NCBI GenBank assembly: GCA_024234815.1
Contig: JACKNO010000003.1
Span: 558,001 to 622,000 of the forward strand
Direction: 5' to 3'
Length of the DNA: 64,000 nucleotides
Source: Pseudomonadales bacterium
Lineage (GTDB): Bacteria; Pseudomonadota; Gammaproteobacteria; Pseudomonadales; Halieaceae
A program made the translations under genes and the position numbers. The number at the start of each line of letters is the position of its first letter. The first letter of the stretch is position 1. Below the pieces are notes generated by a model that was given only the letters and a program-made list of their open reading frames with translations, made no database searches and had not been told where the DNA came from. Positions 50,137-56,863 of the stretch are shown one piece after another.

Positions 50137-51692
50137 ACCCCAATCTTCCCCAAAATCTCCCTCAACGCCTTATCCGTCTCCCGCGCCTCGGCTTCAATAA
50201 CCTCCAACTCCGCAACAATCTCCGCAAGAGGCCGATAGGTTTCTGCATCACTTGTGTGGATATAGCGACTGGGGGAAATGTTGTAGTCGTTCTTTTTCAG
50301 CTCGGCGTGATCAACGATGCGGCTGAGTTTTTCCTCTTCCTTCCACCCGACCAGTGTTTCGGCAATGCGCTGGATACCTGCATCGGGGATGAAGTTCTTG
50401 GGGTCGCCTTTTTCGAAGACCTGACTGGCGTTGACGAGGAAGACCTTACCTTGACGGGCCTTGGGTTTAGCCTTGTTCAGGAACAGCACGATGCCTGGGG
50501 CGGTGGTGTTGTAGAACAGATTTTCCGGCAGGTAGAGCACGCTTTCGATGAGGTCGTGGTCGACGAACCACTGGCGCACGGTCTTTTCCTTGTTGGTGCC
50601 GGCATTGCCCGAACCTCTTGAGGCGGCGCCGGTGTCGAGGACGACAGCGGCTCTTCCTTTGTTGTTGAGGCTGGCGTGCATGTGCTGTACCCAGCCCCAG
50701 TCGGCGGAGGACTTTCCGGGGAAGCCGGCTCCGGCGGGGAAGCGTTCGAGTTCGTCGTTGTCGTAGTCTCCTTCCGTGAACCAGTCCTGATTCCACATGG
50801 GATTGGCGACGACGCGGTCGAAGGTACGGAGTTTGCCTTTGCTGCGGAATTTGGGGTTCTTGAAGGTGTCGCCGATCTCGATCTGGCCCTCCATGTCGTG
50901 GATGATCATGTTCATGTTGGCCATGGCCCAGGTCTCGGGGGTGAATTCCTGGCCGAACAGTTTCAGCGGTGCGACGGTGCGCTTTTTACCTTTGGTGGAT
51001 TCCTCCATGGCGATCTCGCATTTTACGAGGAGGCCGCCGGAGCCGCAGGTGGGGTCGTAGATTTCCATGCCGGGTTCCGGCTGTAGCACCTTCGACATGA
51101 TGGTGCCAACCTCGGGCGGGGTGTAGAACTCGCCGGCGCTCTGGCCACCGCCCTCGGCGAACTTGCGGATGAGGTATTCGTAGCTCTTGCCGATGATGTC
51201 GGCCTCCACATCCTCCAGGCCGAGGCGCTTGGTACTCACGGCCTCGATCAAATTGGAGAGACGGTCGTCGTCCAGGTCACGCTGGCCGTGGGTGGTGGCG
51301 TTGAAGTCGACGCGGTCGATGATGCCCTGCAGGAGTGGGTTTTCCTTTGCGATGGCCCGCATGTGGGTGGTTACGCCCTCGCCGATTTGGTCTGCGAGCT
51401 TGCGGATAACAGACCAGACGGGCTGCTCGGGGTCGTCTGGCACCAGTGGCAGATAGAAACGCACCAGTTTGTGGTCGGCCTTGGCCAGTTGAAAAGCCTT
51501 TTTCCGTGAGCCAACTTCCCTGGCAATGCGGTTCAGCTCGTCATCGAACACATCGCACAGGCGCTTGGTGAAGATGAGCGGGAGGATGTAATCCTTGTAC
51601 TTCGGCGCGTCCTTGGCGCCGCGAATGGAGCAGGCTGCATCCCATATCCAGGATTCGAGGGATTTGGCTTTTTCGGGCTTTACTCTTGCCAT
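50133..51692 (-). CDS. hsdM: Type I restriction enzyme, M (DNA adenine methylase) subunit
   Basis: 519-aa N6-adenine methyltransferase. HsdM_N helical domain (residues 10-150), then the SAM-binding D-P-T-C-G-S-G-G-L-L near residue 215 and the catalytic N-P-M-W near 300 (N-P-P-[FY/W] class, here with Met). It protects host DNA and forms the complex with HsdS and HsdR. First gene of the leftward hsdM-hsdS-AAA operon. It is divergent from the AbiE genes, with about 150 bp between, including a large palindrome. Confidence 0.9.
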   Translation of the reverse strand: MARVKPEKAKSLESWIWDAACSIRGAKDAPKYKDYILPLIFTKRLCDVFDDELNRIAREVGSRKKAFQLAKADHKLVRFYLPLVPDDPEQPVWSVIRKLADQIGEGVTTHMRAIAKENPLLQGIIDRVDFNATTHGQRDLDDDRLSNLIEAVSTKRLGLEDVEADIIGKSYEYLIRKFAEGGGQSAGEFYTPPEVGTIMSKVLQPEPGMEIYDPTCGSGGLLVKCEIAMEESTKGKKRTVAPLKLFGQEFTPETWAMANMNMIIHDMEGQIEIGDTFKNPKFRSKGKLRTFDRVVANPMWNQDWFTEGDYDNDELERFPAGAGFPGKSSADWGWVQHMHASLNNKGRAAVVLDTGAASRGSGNAGTNKEKTVRQWFVDHDLIESVLYLPENLFYNTTAPGIVLFLNKAKPKARQGKVFLVNASQVFEKGDPKNFIPDAGIQRIAETLVGWKEEEKLSRIVDHAELKKNDYNISPSRYIHTSDAETYRPLAEIVAELEVIEAEARETDKALREILGKIGV

Positions 51693-51730
51693 GCAATATT
51701 CAGACTCAAAATGATAATAAGTGGCGCTCG

Positions 51731-51736
51731 ATTATA
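51731..51736 (-). promoter_or_regulatory. Possible -10 box for the hsdM operon
   Basis: The minus strand reads TATAAT here, 39 bp upstream of the hsdM ATG. A good -35 hexamer is not visible at the expected distance, so only the -10 element is suggested. Confidence 0.3.
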
Positions 51737-51805
51737 GGTGTAAGGATTCGGCCGCGTTATGCCTGTGGAGCATTAACTCAAGGCCTAATTCTCTCAATAA
51801 TTCGA

Positions 51806-51852
51806 TTTCACTTGCGCAAAGTATCATTTATAGATACTTTGTGAAAGTGAAA
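51806..51852. promoter_or_regulatory. Large palindrome over the AbiEi start: likely operator
   Basis: Left arm TTTCACTTGCGCAAAGTATC (51806-51825), 7-base spacer ATTTATA, right arm GATACTTTGTGAAAGTGAAA (51833-51852): 18 of 20 positions pair. The inner 9 bp are perfect. The right arm contains the proposed GTG start of AbiEi at 51841. AbiEi-type antitoxins are known to repress their own operon by binding inverted repeats upstream, so this is a good operator candidate. Confidence 0.6.
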
Positions 51853-52650
51853 TCGCAAAAAGGCCCTGTAGCAATAAAAGACCTGATCGAGGCATTAGCC
51901 TCGAAGGGACGCTATAGCTTTACCTCAGAGGAGGCACGAGACGGGTTGAGAGTCTCGCCGGATGCCAGCAAGCTTGCTCTAAACCGGCTCACCAAGCAGG
52001 GGCTGATTGCCACACCAGCCCGTGGATTCTACGTCATAATCCCCCCGGAATATCGTTCATTGGGATGCCTTCCGGCTGAACAGTTCATCCCCGACCTCAT
52101 GAAACTCAAAGGGCTAGACTACTATGCCGGGCTGCTATCCGCTGCGCAGTATTACGGAGCCGCCCATCAGCGCCCGCAGGAGTTCCAGGTTTTCGTGCAA
52201 AAGAACCGCAGACCGATCCACTGCGGCAAAGTCCGGGTCAAATTCATTGCTCGGAAGAACATTGACGACGTGCCGGTACGAAAATTCAACACCTCACGAG
52301 GCGAGCTCATGGTTTCCACGCCGGAGGCTACGGCTATTGACCTGGCCGGGTATCCGGAACATGTCGGCGGGCTGGACCAGGTCGCGACCGTCCTATCGGA
52401 ACTCGCTGGCGAGATTGATGCATCAGCGCTGGTAAAAGCAGCCGCAACCGCCCCGATCACCTGGGTCCAGCGGCTCGGCTATATGTTGAACCTTGTTGAC
52501 GCGGAGAATCGCGCTGCAGGTTTGAGAGATTATGTCGACCAACACGCGCGCGAATACACCATGCTCATCCCGGGTCGAAAAAGCGAAGGGGGACAACGCC
52601 TGCAGGACTGGAAACTCATCGTCAATGCAGAGCTTGAGCCGGACATATGA
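51841..52650 (+). CDS. abiEi: AbiEi-type antitoxin
   Basis: 269 aa: antitoxin of a type IV toxin-antitoxin (abortive infection) system. Winged helix at residues 10-80 (A-L-A-S-K-G-R-Y-S-F-T-S-E-E-A, L-A-L-N-R-L-T-K-Q-G-L-I). The family pattern R-G-F-Y-V-I-I-P-P-E-Y-R, L-K-G-L-D-Y-Y-A-G-L-L-S-A-A-Q-Y-Y-G-A-A-H follows, then V-S-T-P-E-A-T-A-I-D-L. The GTG at 51841 fits the domain; the frame extends 40 residues upstream without family features. It also represses its own promoter in known cases. The last 4 bases overlap the toxin start (ATGA). Confidence 0.85.
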   Translation: MKVKSQKGPVAIKDLIEALASKGRYSFTSEEARDGLRVSPDASKLALNRLTKQGLIATPARGFYVIIPPEYRSLGCLPAEQFIPDLMKLKGLDYYAGLLSAAQYYGAAHQRPQEFQVFVQKNRRPIHCGKVRVKFIARKNIDDVPVRKFNTSRGELMVSTPEATAIDLAGYPEHVGGLDQVATVLSELAGEIDASALVKAAATAPITWVQRLGYMLNLVDAENRAAGLRDYVDQHAREYTMLIPGRKSEGGQRLQDWKLIVNAELEPDI

Positions 52651-53432
52651 TCCCACGCGACTACATCACACAGTGGAGGGATCAAGCGCCGTGGGTAGAT
52701 GATGCCCAGGTCGAACAGGATCTTGTAATCAGCCGCGCGCTGATTGATATCTTCTCCCATGAGACTCTTCACAATGCTCTTGCGTTTCGTGGCGGCACTG
52801 CCCTATTTAAGCTACACCTGCCAGCTGCAAGATACTCGGAAGATATCGACCTTGTTCAGGTGAATGCAGAACCAGCCGGCCCAGTGATGGATGCCTTGAG
52901 GGAGGTATTAGACCCTTGGCTTGGCGAACCCAAACGGAAACAGAATAACGCGCTTGTGACCTTGGCCTACAGGTTCCAGTCAGAGGATGGACAACCACTT
53001 CGCTTGAAGGTCGAAATCAACACGCGCGAACATTTCGCAGTAGAAGGGTTCAAGGAAATTCCGTTTGCAGTGAACTCGCGTTGGTACCAAGGGTCATGCT
53101 CAATACTCAGTTACGAACTGAACGAACTTTTAGGTACCAAGCTACGCGCGCTTTATCAGCGCAAGAAGGGGCGTGATCTCTTCGATCTGGCACTTGCACT
53201 GGATGATGAGGCCGCAGATCCCGAGAAGATTGTCGCGGCGTTCTACACCTACATGGAGCACGGCGAACACAAGGTCACCAGAAAGCAGTTTCAGGAGAAT
53301 ATTGCGGCGAAACTAGATGATAGAAACTTCGCGAGCGATATCGGGCCACTGCTGGCTTCTGGCTATGAGTGGGACCTTGTCGCTATGTCGGAGAAAGTAA
53401 ACGAAGCCTTGATATCGCGCTTGTCCGACTGA
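52647..53432 (+). CDS. abiEii: AbiEii/AbiGii-type nucleotidyltransferase toxin
   Basis: 261-aa toxin of the DNA-polymerase-beta-like fold. Catalytic signature F-R-G-G-T-A-L-F-K-L-H then Y-S-E-D-I-D-L-V (about residues 48-72), i.e. G-G-[T/S] plus D-x-D. K-x-R-A-L-Y-Q-R-K-K-G-R-D-L-F-D-L near 170 is the usual core. Known relatives block growth by nucleotide transfer to RNA or other targets, helping phage defence. Overlaps abiEi by 4 bases. It is the last gene of the island before the tandem repeats. Confidence 0.85.
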   Translation: MIPRDYITQWRDQAPWVDDAQVEQDLVISRALIDIFSHETLHNALAFRGGTALFKLHLPAARYSEDIDLVQVNAEPAGPVMDALREVLDPWLGEPKRKQNNALVTLAYRFQSEDGQPLRLKVEINTREHFAVEGFKEIPFAVNSRWYQGSCSILSYELNELLGTKLRALYQRKKGRDLFDLALALDDEAADPEKIVAAFYTYMEHGEHKVTRKQFQENIAAKLDDRNFASDIGPLLASGYEWDLVAMSEKVNEALISRLSD

Positions 53433-53440
53433 TCATCGGT

Positions 53441-53558
53441 GAGCCTCGCGGCTCGGACCTTGCTGGATGAATCACTTGCGAGCCTGGCGGCTCGGGGCCG
53501 TGCTGGATTGATCACTTGCGAGCCTGGCGGCTCGGGCCGTGCTGGATTGATCACAACA
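53441..53558. repeat. Three tandem 39/40-bp repeats with hairpin and tRNA-end core
   Basis: Units begin at 53441, 53480 and 53520. Each opens with a small stem GAGCC-TGGC-GGCTC (TCGC loop in unit 1), continues with the core CCGTGCTGGATT (diverged in unit 1: CCTTGCTGGATG) and ends ATCACTTGC or, in unit 3, ATCACAAC. Unit 3 runs into structured element copy 2. They look like tandem attachment-type remnants; there are too few and too regular a hairpin for a CRISPR array. Confidence 0.65.
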
Positions 53559-53661
53559 GCCTAAGGGCTGTTGTGACCCCTGCGGGGCGCCTTCGCTGCG
53601 CTGCGGGTCGTGCGCGACTCCGAGTCAAATTCGCCTCTAAGGCGAATTTTTCGAACGGTGG
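53534..53661. repeat. Structured multi-hairpin element, copy 2
   Basis: Same order as copy 1 (38111-38230): GGGCCGTGCTGGATT, P2 TCACAACAGCC / GGCTGTTGTGA (53551-53561 with 53566-53576), CCCCTGCGGGG block to CTGCGG (53577-53606), an extra GACTC/GAGTC pair, P4 AAATTCGCCT / AGGCGAATTT (53627-53636 with 53640-53649), and TTCGAACGGTGG. The left end (from 53534) pairs with GATCCAG-ACGG-CCC just after the element (to about 53679), with two 1-base bulges, giving an outer stem that would close a cloverleaf. Confidence 0.7.
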
Positions 53662-53687
53662 TTCGATCCAGACGGACCCGCCGCCTA

Positions 53688-53720
53688 AATAAAAATGCCA
53701 CCCCGAGGGGTGGCATTTTA
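53688..53720 (-). terminator. Terminator of the tRNA-Lys gene
   Basis: On the minus strand AAAATGCCACCC-CTCG-GGGTGGCATTTT, then further T-rich sequence, 7 bp beyond the tRNA 3' end. The stem is 12 bp including the A/T flanks, and it should work in both directions. Confidence 0.75.
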
Positions 53721-53726
53721 TTTAGA

Positions 53727-53802
53727 TGGTGGGCCGTGCTGGATTCGAACCAGCGACCAATTGGTTAAAAGCCAACTGCTCTACCAACTGAGCTAACGGC
53801 CC
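53727..53802 (-). tRNA. tRNA-Lys (anticodon TTT)
   Basis: 76-nt cloverleaf on the minus strand, with acceptor GGGCCGT pairing with ACGGCCC, D-arm AGCTCAGTTGGTAGAGC, the anticodon loop reading CTTTTAA with TTT at 53767-53769, T-arm GCTGGTTCGAATCCAGC, and an encoded CCA. It stands downstream of queC, as in related gammaproteobacteria, and is followed by a terminator. Its 3' end is the presumed integration site of the island. Confidence 0.95.
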
Positions 53803-53884
53803 CGGAAGGAGCAGCGTATGGTACGGATTTGGCGGAAAAACTCAAGACCCCAAATCCATTTATTTGTGCACTAAGCAACCAGAA

Positions 53885-54568
53885 TCAAGGGCTTAGGTAT
53901 CGGGTTGGGTCTTCAATCCCGGCATCGATAAAGCCCTGGTGGCGCAGGCGGCAGCTGTCGCATTTTCCGCACGCCAGGCCGTCGATGGTGGCCTGGTAGC
54001 ACGATACGGTCAGCGAATAGTCCACGCCCAGCGCCGCGCCGGCCTGAATTATCGCGCCTTTGCCCATGTTCATCAGCGGCGTGTGAATAGTGATGGGCTT
54101 GCCTTCAACACCTGCCCGGGTGGCGAGGTTGGCCATGGTTTCGAAGGCGGCGATATACTCGGGGCGGCAATCCGGGTAACCGGAATAGTCCACCGCATTC
54201 ACTCCGATGAAAATATCGCTGGCCCCCAGCACTTCCGCCCACCCCAGGGCGATGGACAGGAAGACGGTATTGCGGGCCGGCACATAGGTGACGGGAATTC
54301 CCTCGGTCGCCTGCTCCGGCACCGCAATCCTGGCGTCGGTGAGGGCCGAGCCGCCGATGCTGTCGAGATTGAGCTTGACCACTTTGTGCTCAATATCACC
54401 CAGGGCCTCGGACACCCGCTCGGCGGCGTGCAGTTCTGCCCGATGGCGCTGGCCGTAGTCGAAGCTGAGTGTGTAGCAGGCGTAGCCGGCCGCCCGGGCC
54501 ATGGCCAGAACCGTGGTGGAATCCAGCCCACCCGAGGTGAGAATGACCGCGCGCGCCGGCTCAGGCAT
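53885..54568 (-). CDS. queC: 7-cyano-7-deazaguanine synthase (QueC)
   Basis: About 227 aa. Makes preQ0 from 7-carboxy-7-deazaguanine, using ATP and ammonia, for queuosine in tRNA. The N-terminal PP-loop S-G-G-L-D-S-T-T binds ATP, Y-G-Q-R-H is also typical, and the C-terminus has the zinc Cys cluster (C-Y-Q-A ... C-G-K-C-D-S-C-R-L-R). The ATG at 54568 is preferred over an in-frame start 29 codons upstream, as the PP-loop fold starts here. It begins 5 bp after queE's stop, so the two are one operon. Confidence 0.92.
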   Translation of the reverse strand: MPEPARAVILTSGGLDSTTVLAMARAAGYACYTLSFDYGQRHRAELHAAERVSEALGDIEHKVVKLNLDSIGGSALTDARIAVPEQATEGIPVTYVPARNTVFLSIALGWAEVLGASDIFIGVNAVDYSGYPDCRPEYIAAFETMANLATRAGVEGKPITIHTPLMNMGKGAIIQAGAALGVDYSLTVSCYQATIDGLACGKCDSCRLRHQGFIDAGIEDPTRYLSP

Positions 54569-54573
54569 TGCTG

Positions 54574-55290
54574 TCAGTGCCCCGGCGCATCGTTCCACAA
54601 CAATTTGTGCAACTGCAGCTGCAACCGCACCGGCAGGTTGTCCGCCAGTATCCACTCCGCCAGGTCGCGACCCGAGAGCTGGCCGTGGCTGGGGGAAAAC
54701 AGGATGTCCGACACTCGCGAGGCCAGCTGGTACTCGTCCAGTTTAAAACGCGCCCATTCATAGTCTGCGCGGTCGCAGATGACAAACTTCACCTGGTCAT
54801 GTTGCTTCAGCAGGGGGATGTTGTCGTAGTCATTGCGCGCTACTTCGCCGGATGCGGGTGTTTTCAGATCCAGGACCGTCACCACTCTCTCATCGACTCC
54901 CACGACGCTGATGGCGCCACTGGTTTCGAGAGAGACCTCGTAGCCCGCGTCGCACAACCGCGCCAATAGTGGCAGGCAGGCTTTTTGCGCCAGTGGTTCG
55001 CCGCCAGTCACGGTTACATAGCGCGGGGAATACCCGGCCACCTGGGCCACCACATCGTCGACGGCAAACGATTCGCCACCGCTGAATGCGTATTCGGTAT
55101 CACAGTAAAGGCAGCGCAGCGGACAGCCCGTCAGGCGCACAAACACCGTGGGCAGGCCGACGGTGCGAGCCTCACCCTGCAGGGAATAGAAAACTTCGGT
55201 GATGCGGAGGGTGTGCTCCGCCGTGCCGGTCGGGGTCTGTCCTGATACGGAAGGCGCGACCGGATCGCTTGTGCTGACGGAGTTTGACAT
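54574..55290 (-). CDS. queE: 7-carboxy-7-deazaguanine synthase (QueE)
   Basis: 238-aa radical-SAM enzyme that converts 6-carboxy-tetrahydropterin to 7-carboxy-7-deazaguanine. The cluster motif C-P-L-R-C-L-Y-C (CxxxCxxC) follows F-Y-S-L-Q-G-E-A-R-T-V-G and V-R-L-T-G, and T-V-T-G-G-E-P-L-A contributes to SAM binding. The first ~25 residues are a Ser/Thr/Pro-rich extension of uncertain importance. Lies between queC and cpoB, all on the minus strand. Confidence 0.92.
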   Translation of the reverse strand: MSNSVSTSDPVAPSVSGQTPTGTAEHTLRITEVFYSLQGEARTVGLPTVFVRLTGCPLRCLYCDTEYAFSGGESFAVDDVVAQVAGYSPRYVTVTGGEPLAQKACLPLLARLCDAGYEVSLETSGAISVVGVDERVVTVLDLKTPASGEVARNDYDNIPLLKQHDQVKFVICDRADYEWARFKLDEYQLASRVSDILFSPSHGQLSGRDLAEWILADNLPVRLQLQLHKLLWNDAPGH

Positions 55291-55312
55291 GCGTGTGCTA
55301 CCGGGTGCGAAC

Positions 55313-56248
55313 TCAGTAGTTCTGGGCTAGAAAATCCTTGGCCAGTTTAACAGCGGAACTGGTGGTTGAACCGTAACGGCTTATCACCTCGTCCATGTAT
55401 TCCCTGGCTTTATCCCGATTACCCTTCATGAACTGAACCTTGCCGAGCTTGTACAAGGCATCGGGCGCCTTGGCGTTGTCCGGGTACAGGCTCAACATCA
55501 TGGCGAAGGCCTGACGGGATGACTCCAGGTCCTGCGGCTGGATAACCAGATACAACTCACCCAGCCAGTAATAAGCATTGGGGGCGTATTTACCCGCCGG
55601 GTAGTTGCGCTGGAACTGCTGGAACGCCTGCACCGCCTGATCGAATTTCTGGCTTTGCACCAAAGCGTACGCCGCCCGGTAGGCTTCTGCCTCGCCAACC
55701 TGCTCCGCTACCGGCGCGGTCCCGGCCGTGGGGCCGGCAGCGGGTATGGCATCGTCAGCCACGATGGTGGCTGGGGCATCTGCCGTGGTGGCTGCAGCAC
55801 CGCCAACCGCACCCGCACTGAGGCGCTTGTCCAGGTCTGTGTATCGCTGCAGGTTCTGCTCTCGCATAACGTTCAGTTCGTTAGCCTGCTCCTCCAGCTT
55901 GCCGTTGAGCTGCATGACCTGCTGCTCAAGTTGCTGAATTCTGATCAACAGGGCCCCAAGATTCTGGTCCTGGACGGACTGCGCCGCGGGCGGAGCCGTG
56001 ACCGGTGCGACTGCAGTGGCGCTGCCTGGCGCAACGGCAGTGGCCGGGGGCGCATTACTCACCCCATAGCTGGTAGCCGGGTAGGACTGTGCGCCGCGGG
56101 GAGCATAGGGGTCCGTCGGACCCGGTTGCGCCCCGGCGGCTCTTGCGGCTTCCTGTTCGACATAGTCCTGGGCACAGGCGGCAAGGCTGAACGGCCCTGC
56201 CAGCAAGAGCAGCGCCGCCGTCGCGAGTATTTTAGGTTTTGAGTGCAT
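55313..56248 (-). CDS. cpoB: Cell division coordinator CpoB (YbgF)
   Basis: 311-aa periplasmic protein linking PBP1B and Tol-Pal activity at the septum. An N-terminal signal is followed by a Pro/Ala-rich region, a coiled-coil trimerisation segment (L-I-R-I-Q-Q-L-E-Q-Q-V-M-Q-L-N-G, about residues 100-140), a Thr/Ala-rich linker, and a C-terminal TPR domain (A-Y-R-A-A-Y-A-L-V-Q-S-Q-K-F onward). The signal peptide ends L-A-A-C-A, so a lipoprotein form is possible, unlike E. coli CpoB. It is the gene after pal, as is usual. Confidence 0.9.
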   Translation of the reverse strand: MHSKPKILATAALLLLAGPFSLAACAQDYVEQEAARAAGAQPGPTDPYAPRGAQSYPATSYGVSNAPPATAVAPGSATAVAPVTAPPAAQSVQDQNLGALLIRIQQLEQQVMQLNGKLEEQANELNVMREQNLQRYTDLDKRLSAGAVGGAAATTADAPATIVADDAIPAAGPTAGTAPVAEQVGEAEAYRAAYALVQSQKFDQAVQAFQQFQRNYPAGKYAPNAYYWLGELYLVIQPQDLESSRQAFAMMLSLYPDNAKAPDALYKLGKVQFMKGNRDKAREYMDEVISRYGSTTSSAVKLAKDFLAQNY

Positions 56249-56258
56249 GATTCCTTAC

Positions 56259-56813
56259 TTAGTTAACGACGACCAGTTCAACACGCCGGTTCTGGGCCCA
56301 GTTGGACTCGCCGGAGCCGTAACCGATAGGGCGCTCCTCGCCATAACTTACCGCCTCGATGCGATAATTCGCGATACCCCTCACCACCATATAGTCACGC
56401 ACCGAGTTGGCGCGGCGCTCACCGAGTGCGAGGTTGTATTCGCGGGTGCCGCGCTCATCGGTATGGCCTTCGAGACGGATGGTGCTGTTGCTTGATTTCA
56501 ACACAGCGATATGGGCGTCAAGAGCGGCGATGGCCTCGGGTGTGAGGTTTGAGCTGTCGTACGCGAAATAGAAGACGTTGCCGTAGGCGGCAGCGGCATC
56601 CATCAGGCGTAGCCGATTGGCTTCCGACTGCGCATCGGCGGCGGACGCCGAGGCGGCTGCAGCCTCCTGAGCAGCTTTGGCGGCCGCGGCAGCAGCGGCG
56701 GCCGCGGCAGCAGCCTCTTCTTCTTCCTTGGTGCTGCTACTGGAACAGGCAACCAGAAACGCCGCACTCAAAAGCAACGAGATTATCTTACCTGCAACAG
56801 ATACATGTTTCAT
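56259..56813 (-). CDS. pal: Peptidoglycan-associated lipoprotein Pal
   Basis: 184-aa outer-membrane lipoprotein binding peptidoglycan and TolB. Lipobox L-V-A-C-S is at about residues 20-24. An unusual linker of about 14 consecutive or near-consecutive Ala residues flanks Glu and Lys, and is longer than in E. coli Pal. The OmpA-like domain carries Y-F-A-Y-D-S-S-N-L, E-G-H-T-D-E-R-G-T, L-G-E-R-R-A and a closing N-R-R-V-E-L-V. 50 bp separate it from tolB. Together with tolQRAB it forms the envelope-constriction machine. Confidence 0.93.
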   Translation of the reverse strand: MKHVSVAGKIISLLLSAAFLVACSSSSTKEEEEAAAAAAAAAAAAKAAQEAAAASASAADAQSEANRLRLMDAAAAYGNVFYFAYDSSNLTPEAIAALDAHIAVLKSSNSTIRLEGHTDERGTREYNLALGERRANSVRDYMVVRGIANYRIEAVSYGEERPIGYGSGESNWAQNRRVELVVVN

Positions 56814-56863
56814 TTGAACTTCCTATAGAACTGAATCAACAGTGAAAAATACGAACACAATTA

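Larger units (their letters stand above)
38111..53745. mobile_element. Candidate genomic island bounded by tRNA-Lys 3'-end repeats
   Basis: The left boundary is GGTGGGCCGGGCTGGATT (38111-38128), and the right is the 3' part of tRNA-Lys, GGTGGGCCGTGCTGGATT (53728-53745): 17 of 18 bases match. Further copies of its core lie at about 53463, 53502 and 53541. The contents are accessory: a RecB-like nuclease, type I restriction genes, two toxin-like genes, an HNH nuclease and AbiE. Base composition is visibly less GC-rich than the core genes. Broken integrases lie just outside the left end. Integration at tRNA-Lys is inferred. The cargo may have come in several steps, given the repeated ends. Confidence 0.55.

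Noticed and set aside
53441..53558. Tandem repeats as a CRISPR array
   Set aside because: Only three units, no variable spacers between identical repeats, no cas genes nearby, and each unit contains tRNA-end sequence.
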